From contig JBAVEL010000015.1 in assembly GCA_049587715.1 (NCBI GenBank), positions 1 through 18,878 on the forward strand: 18,878 nt of DNA. Direction: 5' to 3'. The translations under genes and the position numbers were made by a program. Positions within the stretch are counted from its first letter, which is position 1. Every line of letters begins with the position of its first letter. Source of the stretch: JBAVEL01 sp049587715. GTDB taxonomy: Bacteria > Bacteroidota > Ignavibacteria > UBA10030 > UBA6906. The notes under the pieces are model-generated. The model ran no database searches. It had not been told where the DNA came from and saw only the letters and a list, made by a program, of their open reading frames with translations. This document shows, one piece after another, positions 1-8,044 of the stretch.

Positions 1-93
1 GCCCGGCCCTTCCCGAGTGTGGGAAGGGGCGTCAGAAAGGGGCTGCCGGGGGAGCATGGCTCCCTGTGGAAGACAGCCGATAGAGGCAAGAAA

Positions 94-124
94 CGGGGGC
101 GGTCCGATACAGAGACCGCCCCCG
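94..124. terminator. Strong stem-loop, probable bidirectional terminator
   Basis: A perfect 11-bp G+C-rich stem pairs 94-104 with 114-124 around a 9-nt loop. On the minus strand the stem runs into TTTCTTG, a reasonable U-tract. On the plus strand only CTTCATT follows, so termination of plus-strand transcripts may be partial. It probably marks the end of a gene left of the window or insulates the promoter at 283. Confidence 0.5.
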
Positions 125-282
125 CTTCATTGCCGCCCCCTCCGCCACAAGACGCCTGTCCCCCCCCGGGCCGGGAGGAAAAGGGCCCGGAAGGGCGGTT
201 CCCGCCGTGTTCCGGGAGGCCTCCTCGGGCGCGGGGGAAAGGGCTGGCGGCAGGGGGAAGTCCGCATAGGGCCCGGCGGGGC

Positions 283-311
283 TTGACTTTGGAGAGTGCG
301 CCCCGTATCAT
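283..311 (+). promoter_or_regulatory. Sigma70-like promoter for the gene at 485
   Basis: TTGACT at 283-288 matches five of six bases of the -35 consensus. TATCAT at 306-311 matches five of six of the -10 consensus. The spacer is exactly 17 nt. It stands out in very GC-rich DNA. The predicted transcription start near 318 leaves a leader of about 165 nt before the GTG at 485. It does not match the TAnnTTTG element of Bacteroides-type housekeeping promoters. Confidence 0.5.
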
Positions 312-312
312 A

Positions 313-339
313 CCGGCACCCGGGGGCGCGGGGTGCCGG
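313..339 (+). promoter_or_regulatory. Perfect 9-bp hairpin at the predicted transcription start
   Basis: The segment 313-321 is perfectly complementary to 331-339, with a G-rich 9-nt loop. It starts two bases after the -10 hexamer and so covers the predicted start site. It could be an operator-like inverted repeat or a 5'-end RNA hairpin that stabilises the transcript. The position is seen directly; the role is inferred. Confidence 0.3.
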
Positions 340-473
340 AATCACGCGGCCATCCCCTCTTGCGCCGCACTCCCGGGCGTCCTCCGGAACATGTCGCGGA
401 CATACACATCGGGGGGCCGGAAACGCGTTTTCCACCCGAACACCCGGAAATACCCCAAACACACTATCACCAG

Positions 474-480
474 AGGAGGT
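474..480 (+). promoter_or_regulatory. Ribosome-binding site that fixes a GTG start
   Basis: A full AGGAGGT sits four bases before the GTG at 485. It decides the start of the long gene: the open frame extends upstream to 296, but that extension is Arg/Pro-rich and would bury the signal peptide. Confidence 0.8.
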
Positions 481-484
481 CACC

Positions 485-3400
485 GTGAAGATTGCGAAGG
501 TGCTTTGTGCGCTTCTGCTCCTTGCCGGGGGGGGGTCCCTCCTCCACGCCCAGGATGCCGTTCTGCCTGCGCCGGATCGCCAGGCGATCGGGGAGTCCAC
601 CGAGGGTCTCCTCTACGCCCCGCAGGTCCCCGTCCGCACGACCCCCCTTCCGCCCCGGGAGGGAGTGCTGGGACTGAAAGGAACCTACACGATCGGGGCC
701 ACAGGGGACTACGCGAGTCTCCGGCTTGCGGTGAACGCCCTCAACGCCACGGTCATCGACAGCACGGTGCAGTTTCTGCTCATCGACGCCGCCTACACGG
801 ATTCGGTTCTGAACATCGGGCCGCTCTCCTATTCGGCGGGCGTCAAGCCCGTCATCATCAAGCCCGCTCCGGGGATGTCTCCCGTGATCAGCCTCCGCGG
901 GGGGGCCATTGCGGGGTTCACGTTCACGGGGGTGTCGAGCATCACCATCGACGGATCCCATGACGGATCCGCCACCCGCCACCTGACCGTGAAGATGGAC
1001 ACCGCCACGGGGAACCCGAGCGGCATCGCCATGACCGTCCGGGACGGCTGCAACGGCGTCACCATCAGGAACATGACGGTGAAGGGATACCGGGTTCTGG
1101 GGGGCACATCCACGGCCACAAACATCCTGACGCTCTCGAATGCGAGCGCCTCCACGTACAACCGGAACATCACGTGGGAGAACCTGGGTGTTTCGGGCGG
1201 GTTCCGCGCCTTCATCGGGGGAGGGTATGACTCCACATCGGTGGACTCCAACATCACCATCCGGGACTGCACCATCGGCACCACGTCCAGCTCGCGGGCG
1301 GATTCCCTCACCTCCCACGCCGTCTGGCTCTACAACGTGGAGGATGTGCACATATACGAGAACGACATCAGTGGAACAAGCCGCCCGGCCAATTTCGGAA
1401 ACAGCAGCGTGTATGGAATATTCGTGCTGGGTTCGGGCGTGGATATTCAGGCGAACCGGGTACACCACATCAAGACCAACCCGAAAACCGGCGTCAACGC
1501 CACATACTTCGCCATCGGGATCGGAATATCGGGGATCTCGGGCACATCCCTGAATGCGCACTCCATGATTGCGAACAACATGGTGCACGACATTCTCCAG
1601 GGATACTCCGGGACCGTGTACCACTGGCTGAACGGCATCTACACCGACTTCGGGGCGGCCGAGGAGCTCTATTACAACAGCGTGTACCTTTCGGGAACAA
1701 GCGCCAACGCCGTCAACTCGGCGGGTCTCTACCAGCTCAGGAGCACGGTCCAGGTGGTGGACAACATCCTGTACAACGGCCGCACGGACGCCTCGGGGTA
1801 CCACGCCGTGGCATACTGGAAGAACAGCACGGATGTGCAGTCGGTCATCACCCTTTCGGACTACAATGACCTCTTCTATTCGTGGGGCGCGGGAGGCGCC
1901 GTGGGGGCGGTGACCACGACCTACTACGGCACCCTGAGCGGCTGGACCACCGCAACGGGACAGGATGGGAACAGCATCTCGGCCGATCCGCAGTTCAACC
2001 TGAGCTCCCCGCTGCATATCCGGACGGACGTTCCCACCCCCGTGGAGGGACGGGGAACGCCGGTCGGGATCCTTGCGGACTACGACGGGGACCCCCGCAA
2101 CGGCCTCACGCCCGACATCGGGGCGGATGAGGGGAACTTCCTCCCGGCGGTGTTGATGACGTACGTTTCCAGCACCACCTCGCAGAACTCGGCTCCCGTG
2201 GTGGCGGGTGCGACCAGCCAGCAGATCATCGGCATCGAGGTGGTGACCACGGGGACGGCCGCGCCGATCAGCGCCACACAGTTCGACCTGAGCACCGACG
2301 GGACCACGGCGATCGGGGACATCTCCAACGCCCGCATCTACTACACGGGAACGAGCGCGGCGTTCGCCGCCACGAACCTGTTCGGAACCGTGGCCTCGCC
2401 TCCCGCAGGGGCGTTTTCCATCACGGGAACCCAGGCCCTGCTGGAAGGGACCAACTACTTCTGGGTGACGTACGACATCTCGGCCCTCGCCCCCGAGGGG
2501 AATCAGGTGGACGCCGAGTGCGCTTCCGCCACCGTGGGAGGGGTCGCGCGGATTCCGGCGGTGACCGACCCGGCCGGTGCGCGGAGCATCGTGACGGCCC
2601 TGGCCGCGGGAGACTATACCGTGGGGCTCCCTCCTTTCAACCGGGCCACGGGAAGGAACCTGTACCATCAGCGGTTCGTGCGGAGGGTTTTGAGGCCCGT
2701 CCCTGTCGAGACGGCCGCCCCCGGGCGGAAGTCCCGGACGCCCGAGCTTGCGGCGGCATCTTCGGCCCCGCAGGCGGTGCAGATGACGGAGGTGGAAGAG
2801 GAATACCGGGTGCTCATGGAGAACGGCGCACCGTACACCGGTCCGATGGGGGACGCGAAGCTCGGAGTGTATGCCACGATCACGGCGGCCTTTGCCGACC
2901 TGAACCTTCGCGGCGTGTCGGGGCACGTGCGGTTCCTCCTGGAGGATGCCGCATACCCGTCGGAGACCTATCCACTGACGGTCAACGTGACGAGCCCCTG
3001 GACTCCCGCGGCGTCGGCCACGGTGACGATCAAGCCGGCCCCCGGCGCGGCGCCCGCCGTGACGGGCGGTCCTGCGAGCGGCCCCCTGCTCAGGGTTCTG
3101 GGCACCAGCTACATCACCATCGACGGCTCCAACACCACGGGGGGGACCACGCGGGACCTCACCCTCACGAGCACCACGCTCACATCCCCCACCGTGTTTC
3201 ACGCGGGCTCGGTGGGGGCCACCCCCATCACACACATCACGCTGAAGAACTGCGTCCTCATCAACGGCTCCCAGACGAGCTCGGCCGTGGTGTTCTCTGA
3301 CGCCACGCTGGGGAATGCGGGCTTCTGGGCGGACCTGCGTCTTGAGAACAACTCCATCCAGAAGGCCTACATGGGGCTCTACGCGCACGGAGGGACGGTG

Positions 3401-4780
3401 CCGCAGGGGGGGGCGAACCTCACCATCGTCGGGAACAGCCTGGAAACAACGGGTGCGAACGCCATCCGGTACATCGGGCTCTACATGCAGGGGGTGAACG
3501 GGGTCACCATTTCGGGGAACCGGATCGGGAACTTCGAGAAGGCCTCGGGGGAGATCGACCGGGGGATGTGGCTTGCCACGGGGACGATCAACGCGAACGT
3601 GGAGGCGAACCTGATTCACGACCTGGGGTACACGGGCACCGGCGGGTATGGCGGGAAGGGCATCTACGTGAGCTCGAGCCAGACCCCGGCCAACATCGCC
3701 ATCAGCAACAACATGATCACCGGCATCACGGGGGACGGGGACGATTACCTGGCGTATCATCTATACAGTCCGGCGGGGATCTTCGCGTTCTTTCCCCAGA
3801 CGAACGTCAGCATCTGGAACAACTCCATCCACCTCTACGGGAACACGCTCAACTACGCGGGGGCCATGTCCTCGGGCATCTACTGCGATTCCCAGACGGT
3901 CGCCGACATCCGGAACAACATCGTGGTGAACAACCTGGGTCTTCTGGCGGCCACGGGATACGGAAGCGCCTGCGTGTTCGCCCAGACGGAAGCCGCCCTG
4001 GGCGGCATCAACTACAACAACTACTACGTGAATCCCGCGGGAAGCGGGGTGAAGGCGGTGGGGCAGATCAGGACCACGGCGTCGCTCACGCTGGGGGACT
4101 GGCAGACCGCCACGGGGCAGGAAGCCAACTCCGTGTATGGAGACCCGCTCTTTGCCACGGCGGGCAATCTGCACATTCCGTCCGGCCCTTCGCCCGCCGC
4201 CAATGCGGGGGATCCCACGCAGTGTCCCCTCTATGACTATGACGGCGAGATGCGGGATCTGTCTTCCTGCGACATCGGGGCGGACGAGTTCTCCTGGGAT
4301 CTCCCGCAGGTGGCGGTGCCCTACATCCAGGGCTGGAACATGATCTCGAACCCCGTCACGCGGGGCGGATTCGGGGACGACTCGGTGATGTCGCTTTTCG
4401 GCACCTCCACCTTCCCGTATGTCTTTGCCTTCGGCACCGCCGGGTACACGCAGACGTACACGATGCCGAACGGGCCGGGGTTCTGGGGGAAGTTTGCCTC
4501 GCCGGGGACGCAGCCCGTGACGGGCGGGCTCAGGTACACGGACTCGATCGTGGTGAGCGCGGGCTGGAACATGGTGGGATCGGTCTCGGACCCCGTGGAC
4601 ACATCCGGCATCACCAGCAGCCCGGCGGGGCTGCGCTCATCCAGCGCCTGGTTCGGGTACGGGCCGCTGGGGTACTATGAGGCAACAGCCATCGAACCGG
4701 GGAAGGCCTACTGGGTAAAATGCCGCGCTGCGGGCAAGTTCTACTTCCCGGCCCGGCCGCTGCTTCCGCGGAGGCCTTAA
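485..4780 (+). CDS. Large secreted protein with two parallel beta-helix modules and GWN-type C-terminus
   Basis: A 1431-residue exported protein starting at GTG. Signal peptide: residues 1-22, cleavage after LHA. Beta-helix module A (about 66-552) ends in DIGADE. A domain at about 555-705 resembles the BNR-repeat neuraminidase-associated N-terminal domain, with short motifs such as IGIEVV and NYFWVTYDIS. A linker with DYTVG and MENG(x)PYTGP follows. Module B (about 792-1271) repeats module A and again ends in DIGADE. The last part has GWNMISNP (1283), GWNMVGS (1360) and KAYWVKC (1407), a domain common beside T9SS proteins. It stops 18 residues later with no YPNPFNP sorting domain, which is odd for this architecture. 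The other frames past the stop do not restore one. Likely a surface or secreted carbohydrate- or matrix-interacting protein; no catalytic site was recognised. It has its own promoter at 283. Confidence 0.8.
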   Translation: MKIAKVLCALLLLAGGGSLLHAQDAVLPAPDRQAIGESTEGLLYAPQVPVRTTPLPPREGVLGLKGTYTIGATGDYASLRLAVNALNATVIDSTVQFLLIDAAYTDSVLNIGPLSYSAGVKPVIIKPAPGMSPVISLRGGAIAGFTFTGVSSITIDGSHDGSATRHLTVKMDTATGNPSGIAMTVRDGCNGVTIRNMTVKGYRVLGGTSTATNILTLSNASASTYNRNITWENLGVSGGFRAFIGGGYDSTSVDSNITIRDCTIGTTSSSRADSLTSHAVWLYNVEDVHIYENDISGTSRPANFGNSSVYGIFVLGSGVDIQANRVHHIKTNPKTGVNATYFAIGIGISGISGTSLNAHSMIANNMVHDILQGYSGTVYHWLNGIYTDFGAAEELYYNSVYLSGTSANAVNSAGLYQLRSTVQVVDNILYNGRTDASGYHAVAYWKNSTDVQSVITLSDYNDLFYSWGAGGAVGAVTTTYYGTLSGWTTATGQDGNSISADPQFNLSSPLHIRTDVPTPVEGRGTPVGILADYDGDPRNGLTPDIGADEGNFLPAVLMTYVSSTTSQNSAPVVAGATSQQIIGIEVVTTGTAAPISATQFDLSTDGTTAIGDISNARIYYTGTSAAFAATNLFGTVASPPAGAFSITGTQALLEGTNYFWVTYDISALAPEGNQVDAECASATVGGVARIPAVTDPAGARSIVTALAAGDYTVGLPPFNRATGRNLYHQRFVRRVLRPVPVETAAPGRKSRTPELAAASSAPQAVQMTEVEEEYRVLMENGAPYTGPMGDAKLGVYATITAAFADLNLRGVSGHVRFLLEDAAYPSETYPLTVNVTSPWTPAASATVTIKPAPGAAPAVTGGPASGPLLRVLGTSYITIDGSNTTGGTTRDLTLTSTTLTSPTVFHAGSVGATPITHITLKNCVLINGSQTSSAVVFSDATLGNAGFWADLRLENNSIQKAYMGLYAHGGTVPQGGANLTIVGNSLETTGANAIRYIGLYMQGVNGVTISGNRIGNFEKASGEIDRGMWLATGTINANVEANLIHDLGYTGTGGYGGKGIYVSSSQTPANIAISNNMITGITGDGDDYLAYHLYSPAGIFAFFPQTNVSIWNNSIHLYGNTLNYAGAMSSGIYCDSQTVADIRNNIVVNNLGLLAATGYGSACVFAQTEAALGGINYNNYYVNPAGSGVKAVGQIRTTASLTLGDWQTATGQEANSVYGDPLFATAGNLHIPSGPSPAANAGDPTQCPLYDYDGEMRDLSSCDIGADEFSWDLPQVAVPYIQGWNMISNPVTRGGFGDDSVMSLFGTSTFPYVFAFGTAGYTQTYTMPNGPGFWGKFASPGTQPVTGGLRYTDSIVVSAGWNMVGSVSDPVDTSGITSSPAGLRSSSAWFGYGPLGYYEATAIEPGKAYWVKCRAAGKFYFPARPLLPRRP
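680..2140 (+). repeat. Beta-helix module, copy A (protein-level duplication)
   Basis: First copy of a module of about 487 residues. It opens with a 'GTYTIG..GDYASL..AVNALN' pattern, carries 'IIKPAPG..P', 'SITIDGS' and 'TATGQDGNS', and ends in DIGADE. It is paired with the copy at 2858-4297. The identity is clear at motif level but diverged at DNA level, so the duplication is old. Confidence 0.7.
2858..4297 (+). repeat. Beta-helix module, copy B (protein-level duplication)
   Basis: Second copy of the module, about 480 residues. It keeps the same landmarks in the same order: 'LGVYATITAAFADLN', 'TIKPAPG..P', 'YITIDGS', 'TATGQEANS', 'DIGADE'. The two copies are separated by the BNR-associated-like domain and a linker. 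Confidence 0.7.
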
Positions 4781-5290
4781 CAGGGGAAGAGAGCCGGGCG
4801 GGGGGATCTGTTTGTGCGCGGGATCATGTTTCCTTGCGCCGCGATGAGACAGGGATGGGGCATCGGGGGGCTGCGGGAGAGGCCGGAAGGGGCCGGAAAC
4901 CGCAGCCACCCCGTACTCCTACGAGGTAAAAATCACGTATTCTTTACAGTTGTACTAAATGCCGGTCTGGGGTACCTTACCCACCGATAGTTCCCCATGG
5001 TCGTTGGGTGAAGGCATTGTGCGGCGGCGGGGCATTGACACCAACCAAGCACGTCCCTGTGTTTCGTTCCCGTCGTCCTGACGTTTCACCCTCGTCAATC
5101 ACAAAGACGTTCTCGATACACACGGCGTCCGGAGAAGAGGCGGAGAGCTTGATGGCGGGAGCCGGGAAGGGCCATCGGCGCCGGGATGAACCATGCAGGG
5201 CAGCAGACAAACAGGCGTGCATTCCGCAATCGCGACAGCAAACGCATTCCAGCAACCAACCCCATATCCCCTAACGTGGAGGAACTCCTA
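4781..5290. other. Intergenic region with terminator-like stem and possible promoter
   Basis: No gene is supportable here. The region contains a structured GC-rich stem at 4869-4907, an unusually AT-rich patch at about 4926-4960, and a perfect TTGACA at 5035-5040 with only a poor -10 candidate (TGTGTT at 5058-5063, 17-nt spacing). The long leader ends in a good ribosome-binding site, GGAGGA at 5278-5283, seven bases before the ATG at 5291. The promoter of the next gene is probably in this interval but I cannot place it firmly. Confidence 0.5.
4869..4907 (+). terminator. Terminator-like stem after the beta-helix gene
   Basis: Eight perfect base pairs join 4869-4876 and 4900-4907. A nested GGCC/GGCC pairing sits inside the loop. 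No T-run follows, so intrinsic termination is only possible, not shown. It lies about 90 nt after the preceding stop codon. Confidence 0.3.
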
Positions 5291-7102
5291 ATGAAGAAAC
5301 CAGCACTTCTTGCTCTGGTGTGTGCGGTCCTGGCGCTGGTTCTGTTTCCCTCATCGGGCCTCGCGCAGAGCTTTGCGATCCCGATGTCGGTGTTCGACGA
5401 CAGCGGCAACGGGCGCACCCTCGCATTCGGGTATGAGCCGGGGGCCAATCCCTGCATCAAGCCGGTTCCCGACACGGTGGCCCCGTATTTCGAGGCGGAG
5501 CTTCCTCCGGTGCCCCCGACGACCGTGTTTGACGCCCGCTTCACGACAGTGGTGTTAGACGAGGGGTGCTTCGGCGCCGGGTCGCTCGTGGACATCAGGC
5601 CCATCAGCGGACCGGGCCAGTCCGATTCGTTCTATGTCACCGTCCAGATTGCCGATGCCTTCCCGGTGCACCTGACCTGGCCCGGCGGACTGGGGGCCTC
5701 TTTCACCTCCCTGAGGATGATCGACGCCACCAGCCTGGGCGTTCTGCCGCCTCCCTTCGGGTATAACATCGACATGATCGCGGTGCAGTCGTTCGATCTG
5801 ATCGCCACCGCTGACGTGAATTTCTACATCGTGGCGCAGCCCATCTATGTTCCGCCCATTCCCTTCTTCTTCGCCACATGGAACGCGGTGGACCTGTTCG
5901 ACGAGAATCCCCTGAAGCTGGGCAAGAGCAACAAGCCGGCGAAGAGGGCCAAGTTCGGAAAGCCCATCCTGGCCGAGAACTTCCCGAATGTCTCCAACAT
6001 GCTGAGCGAGCTGGTCGCCCGCGGCGGCTTTGCGTTCAACACCGTGGAGAGCGATCAGGCGGGCGGTCTGGTGGTGGGTACCGGATCGATGTTCCTGAAG
6101 GACCCCGTCAAGGGGAAGTGGGCGCCCGTTAAGGACTCCGCGGCCGTGCGGTGCTGGGTGCGGATCGGCAAGTGGGATCCCGTCAAGAACATCGGAAAGG
6201 ACTACAAGGGAATCCAGAAGACCGTGCGCGACAAGACCGGATGGCACATCGGCATCGCACGCGGGCTGGATTCCACACTGAACCCGGGGGACGAGGGGCG
6301 GAAGGCCCTGGTGAAGCAGCAGAAGAAGGTGGTGCCCAAGAAACACAGCAACCGGCTCTATGCGGAGCTGGTGGCCCTGAAGGTGAACATCACCGCCTCG
6401 GCCATGGGCATCACGCCCGCAGGCCTCGGCGAGCTGGTGTTCGAGCGGAACGGCCATCCCTACGACGAGTGGGCCCTCACCCGTATCACGAATCGTCTTG
6501 ACACGGTGATGACCTACTGGTACTTCATCGGCGGGAACGGCGGCGGAGAGTGGGACAGCGCCTACACGGCGGTGAGTCTCATCAACGAGGCCTTCCGGGG
6601 TGCGCTCGACACCGCGCAGTTCAACCAGTACGACCTCCTCGAGGAGCCGCTCCCCCTGCTGCTGAAAGGGGTGGTGGACCTGATGGACGTGTCGTATCTG
6701 AAGCTTCCGGTGCCCTTCGTGCCGAACCGGATCATCCCCGCCAACAACCTCACCGAGTGCCCCGACGACTTCGAGGACGGGGAGTTCGAGGAGATGGAAG
6801 AGGCGGGCGTGCCCGTGGCCATGAAGGTGTACCAGAACTACCCGAACCCCTTCAACCCGACCACCAGCATCAACTTCCGGCTCATGAACCCGGCATTGAT
6901 CACGGTGGGCGTGTATGATCTGCTGGGCCGCGAGGTGGCGACCCTGGCGCAGGGCGAGGAGTTCGAGGAAGGGTATCAGACGATCGAGTTCGCGGCCGCG
7001 GGCCTTGCCTCGGGCGTGTATTTCTACCGGGTGACGGGCGAGGACGTGGATACGGGCGAGCAACTGATGCCGTCCGTGGGCAAGATGATGCTTCTGAAGT
7101 AG
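5291..7102 (+). CDS. T9SS-sorted secreted protein of unknown function
   Basis: A 603-residue protein with a signal peptide (1-25, cleavage after GLA). The start is fixed by GGAGGA at 5278. The N-terminal domain (about 26-210) has the pattern 'FGYEPGANPCI...AELPPVPPTTVFDARF', which I associate with secreted proteins of Ignavibacteria/Kapabacteria, where it usually follows a GWN-type domain. A Lys-rich stretch follows (LGKSNKPAKRAKFGKP). A second conserved-looking region (about 350-455) has 'LYAELVALKVNITAS...GLGELVF' and 'INEAFRGALDT'. After an acidic linker, residues 510-603 form a type A T9SS sorting domain with NYPNPFNPTT (516-525) and 'VYDLLGREVATL'. The T9SS would carry it across the outer membrane and remove the sorting domain. 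No enzymatic motif was recognised. It is transcribed alone, with a terminator right after it. Confidence 0.85.
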   Translation: MKKPALLALVCAVLALVLFPSSGLAQSFAIPMSVFDDSGNGRTLAFGYEPGANPCIKPVPDTVAPYFEAELPPVPPTTVFDARFTTVVLDEGCFGAGSLVDIRPISGPGQSDSFYVTVQIADAFPVHLTWPGGLGASFTSLRMIDATSLGVLPPPFGYNIDMIAVQSFDLIATADVNFYIVAQPIYVPPIPFFFATWNAVDLFDENPLKLGKSNKPAKRAKFGKPILAENFPNVSNMLSELVARGGFAFNTVESDQAGGLVVGTGSMFLKDPVKGKWAPVKDSAAVRCWVRIGKWDPVKNIGKDYKGIQKTVRDKTGWHIGIARGLDSTLNPGDEGRKALVKQQKKVVPKKHSNRLYAELVALKVNITASAMGITPAGLGELVFERNGHPYDEWALTRITNRLDTVMTYWYFIGGNGGGEWDSAYTAVSLINEAFRGALDTAQFNQYDLLEEPLPLLLKGVVDLMDVSYLKLPVPFVPNRIIPANNLTECPDDFEDGEFEEMEEAGVPVAMKVYQNYPNPFNPTTSINFRLMNPALITVGVYDLLGREVATLAQGEEFEEGYQTIEFAAAGLASGVYFYRVTGEDVDTGEQLMPSVGKMMLLK

Positions 7103-7118
7103 CTGTCGTGCGGCGATC

Positions 7119-7145
7119 GGGGCGGCCGGGTCCTCCGGCCGTCCC
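7119..7145 (+). terminator. Stem-loop terminator after the T9SS cargo gene
   Basis: An 11-bp stem with one G-U pair joins 7119-7129 and 7135-7145 around a 5-nt loop. It starts 16 nt after the stop codon. A T-rich stretch occurs only further on (about 7160-7175), so efficiency is uncertain. It separates this gene from the pilin-like gene at 7330. No convincing promoter was found in 7146-7329; the best match there is a lone TTGAGC at 7243. Confidence 0.55.
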
Positions 7146-7329
7146 GCACCGCCGGGTCTGTCCTTTGTTTCTTCTCCGGTGCCATGCCAAGGGGGGTCGC
7201 CATGAAGAGCCATGCCCGTCCGCCCCGAAACGGCAGGGATGCTTGAGCGAAGCGCACAAAAGCTGCATCAGCGTCAAAAGATACACCACCTAATCCACTA
7301 TGTCCCACTACATCACAAAAGGTCTCTGT

Positions 7330-7899
7330 ATGAAGAACCTTTTCTCTCTCGTTGCGCTGGTTATCCTGGTGTCGGCGATGGCATTCGCCCAGCCGGCAGC
7401 GACCAACGGAACCTCCGCCATCGGGACCGCCGTGTTCCTGCTCGAAGGCGGGCTGGATCTGGAAGGCACCGACGGTGACTGGGGCGTTCTGAGCCCGGGC
7501 ACGGTCTACACCTTCATGCCGAACGGGATTGTGACGCCGCCCGAGAACTCCAACGGCGACGGAACCTATCCTGCGATCACCTACTGGACCATCACCTCGG
7601 TGATCGGTGCCGGCATTGACGTCACGTTCACGCTGCCCTCCTTCTTTGTCGGCGTGGATTTCGGCGCCCGCATTCCGTACACGGTGAACTCCCAGTCCGC
7701 GGGCTGGTTCTCCGAGGAGCCGGATGTGGACCTGGCCTACGAGCCCTTCGATCCGCGTGTTCCGAAGCGGGTGTACTGCAACCCCGACGGCGAGACCTGG
7801 GTTGCCATCGGCGGCATCGTGTCGGTGGGCACCGGTCTGCCGGTGGAGGACGAGTACTGGGCCACCTTCATCCTGACGGCGAACTGGGCTGGTTTCTAA
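7330..7899 (+). CDS. Small secreted DUF4402/pilin-subunit-like protein
   Basis: A 189-residue protein. The ATG at 7330 was chosen because it opens a clean signal peptide (1-20, cleavage after AFA) and has AAAGG at 7318-7322. The mature part is beta-rich and small. It contains 'DWGVLSPGTVYT' (50-61), 'YWTITSVIGAGIDVTFTLP' (85-103) and a C-terminal alternating strand 'ATFILTANW'. This order resembles DUF4402-type proteins: a 'dFG..spG' element, a middle 'f.itG..g..itltlP' strand, and a final strand. It has a single mature cysteine (Cys150) and no T9SS sorting domain. It sits directly before a PapD-like chaperone and an usher-like gene, so I infer it is the secreted fibre subunit. The family match is by eye and weak; an unrelated periplasmic or surface beta-protein remains possible. 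Confidence 0.5.
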   Translation: MKNLFSLVALVILVSAMAFAQPAATNGTSAIGTAVFLLEGGLDLEGTDGDWGVLSPGTVYTFMPNGIVTPPENSNGDGTYPAITYWTITSVIGAGIDVTFTLPSFFVGVDFGARIPYTVNSQSAGWFSEEPDVDLAYEPFDPRVPKRVYCNPDGETWVAIGGIVSVGTGLPVEDEYWATFILTANWAGF

Positions 7900-7908
7900 G
7901 CGCAACCT

Positions 7909-7928
7909 GAGCAGGATTCTTCCTGCTC
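7909..7928 (+). terminator. First hairpin after the subunit gene
   Basis: A perfect 8-bp stem (7909-7916/7921-7928) has a TTCT tetraloop and starts ten bases after the stop codon. CTGCTTC follows, without a true U-tract. It may act in mRNA 3'-end stability or partial termination. Confidence 0.45.
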
Positions 7929-7933
7929 TGCTT

Positions 7934-7988
7934 CGGGAAGGGATTGCCGCCCTGCCGTACGTTCCACCGGGGAGGCAATCCCTTTCCG
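7934..7988 (+). promoter_or_regulatory. Long 15-bp hairpin in the subunit-chaperone spacer
   Basis: Segments 7934-7948 and 7974-7988 pair over 15 bp, with one G-U pair, around a 25-nt loop. This is the longest stem I found in the window. It is likely an RNA structure that blocks 3' decay of the upstream message or serves as a processing site. The pairing is direct; the role is inferred. Confidence 0.5.
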
Positions 7989-8007
7989 GCATTTCCCGAC
8001 GTATCTG

Positions 8008-8044
8008 CCCGTGCGCCCGCTCCGGCGGGCGTGCGGGTCTTTCT
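8008..8044 (+). terminator. Rho-independent-like terminator/attenuator before the chaperone gene
   Basis: A 13-bp stem (8008-8020/8025-8037) with two G-U pairs and a TCCG tetraloop runs straight into TCTTTCT. It lies between the subunit gene and the chaperone start at 8072, with no room for an obvious promoter after it. It therefore probably lets only part of the transcription through to the downstream genes. Confidence 0.6.

Larger units (their letters stand above)
1..484. other. Non-coding upstream region with several GC-rich hairpins
   Basis: No supportable gene lies here. Open frames in this stretch are low-complexity Arg/Pro/Gly translations of GC-rich DNA. The region holds a short hairpin at 7-14/21-28, an 11-bp perfect hairpin at 94-124, a 7-bp hairpin at 166-172/184-190, a sigma70-like promoter at 283-311, a 9-bp perfect hairpin at 313-339, and a strong ribosome-binding site at 474-480. 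The first hairpins probably close an upstream gene outside the window. The rest is the promoter and long leader of the gene that starts at 485. Confidence 0.6.

Noticed and set aside
19..963. Plus-strand open frame at the left edge
   Set aside because: It overlaps the true gene from 485 in another frame, and its Arg/Pro/Gly-rich translation across hairpins and the promoter has no coding character.
467..3760. 1097-codon open frame on the minus strand
   Set aside because: Antisense to the beta-helix gene; low-complexity Arg/Gly/Val/His composition, no signal peptide and no domain pattern.
5035..5063. Promoter from a perfect TTGACA at 5035
   Set aside because: The matching -10 position reads TGTGTT, only three of six, so I keep it only as a mention in the intergenic entry.
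5219..5256. Short direct repeat of gcattcc(a)gcaa before the gene at 5291
   Set aside because: Only about ten bases, imperfect and two copies; it could easily be chance.
5555..7213. 552-codon open frame on the minus strand
   Set aside because: Antisense to the T9SS cargo gene, which has a complete sorting domain; the reverse translation is His/Arg/Gly-rich and uninformative.
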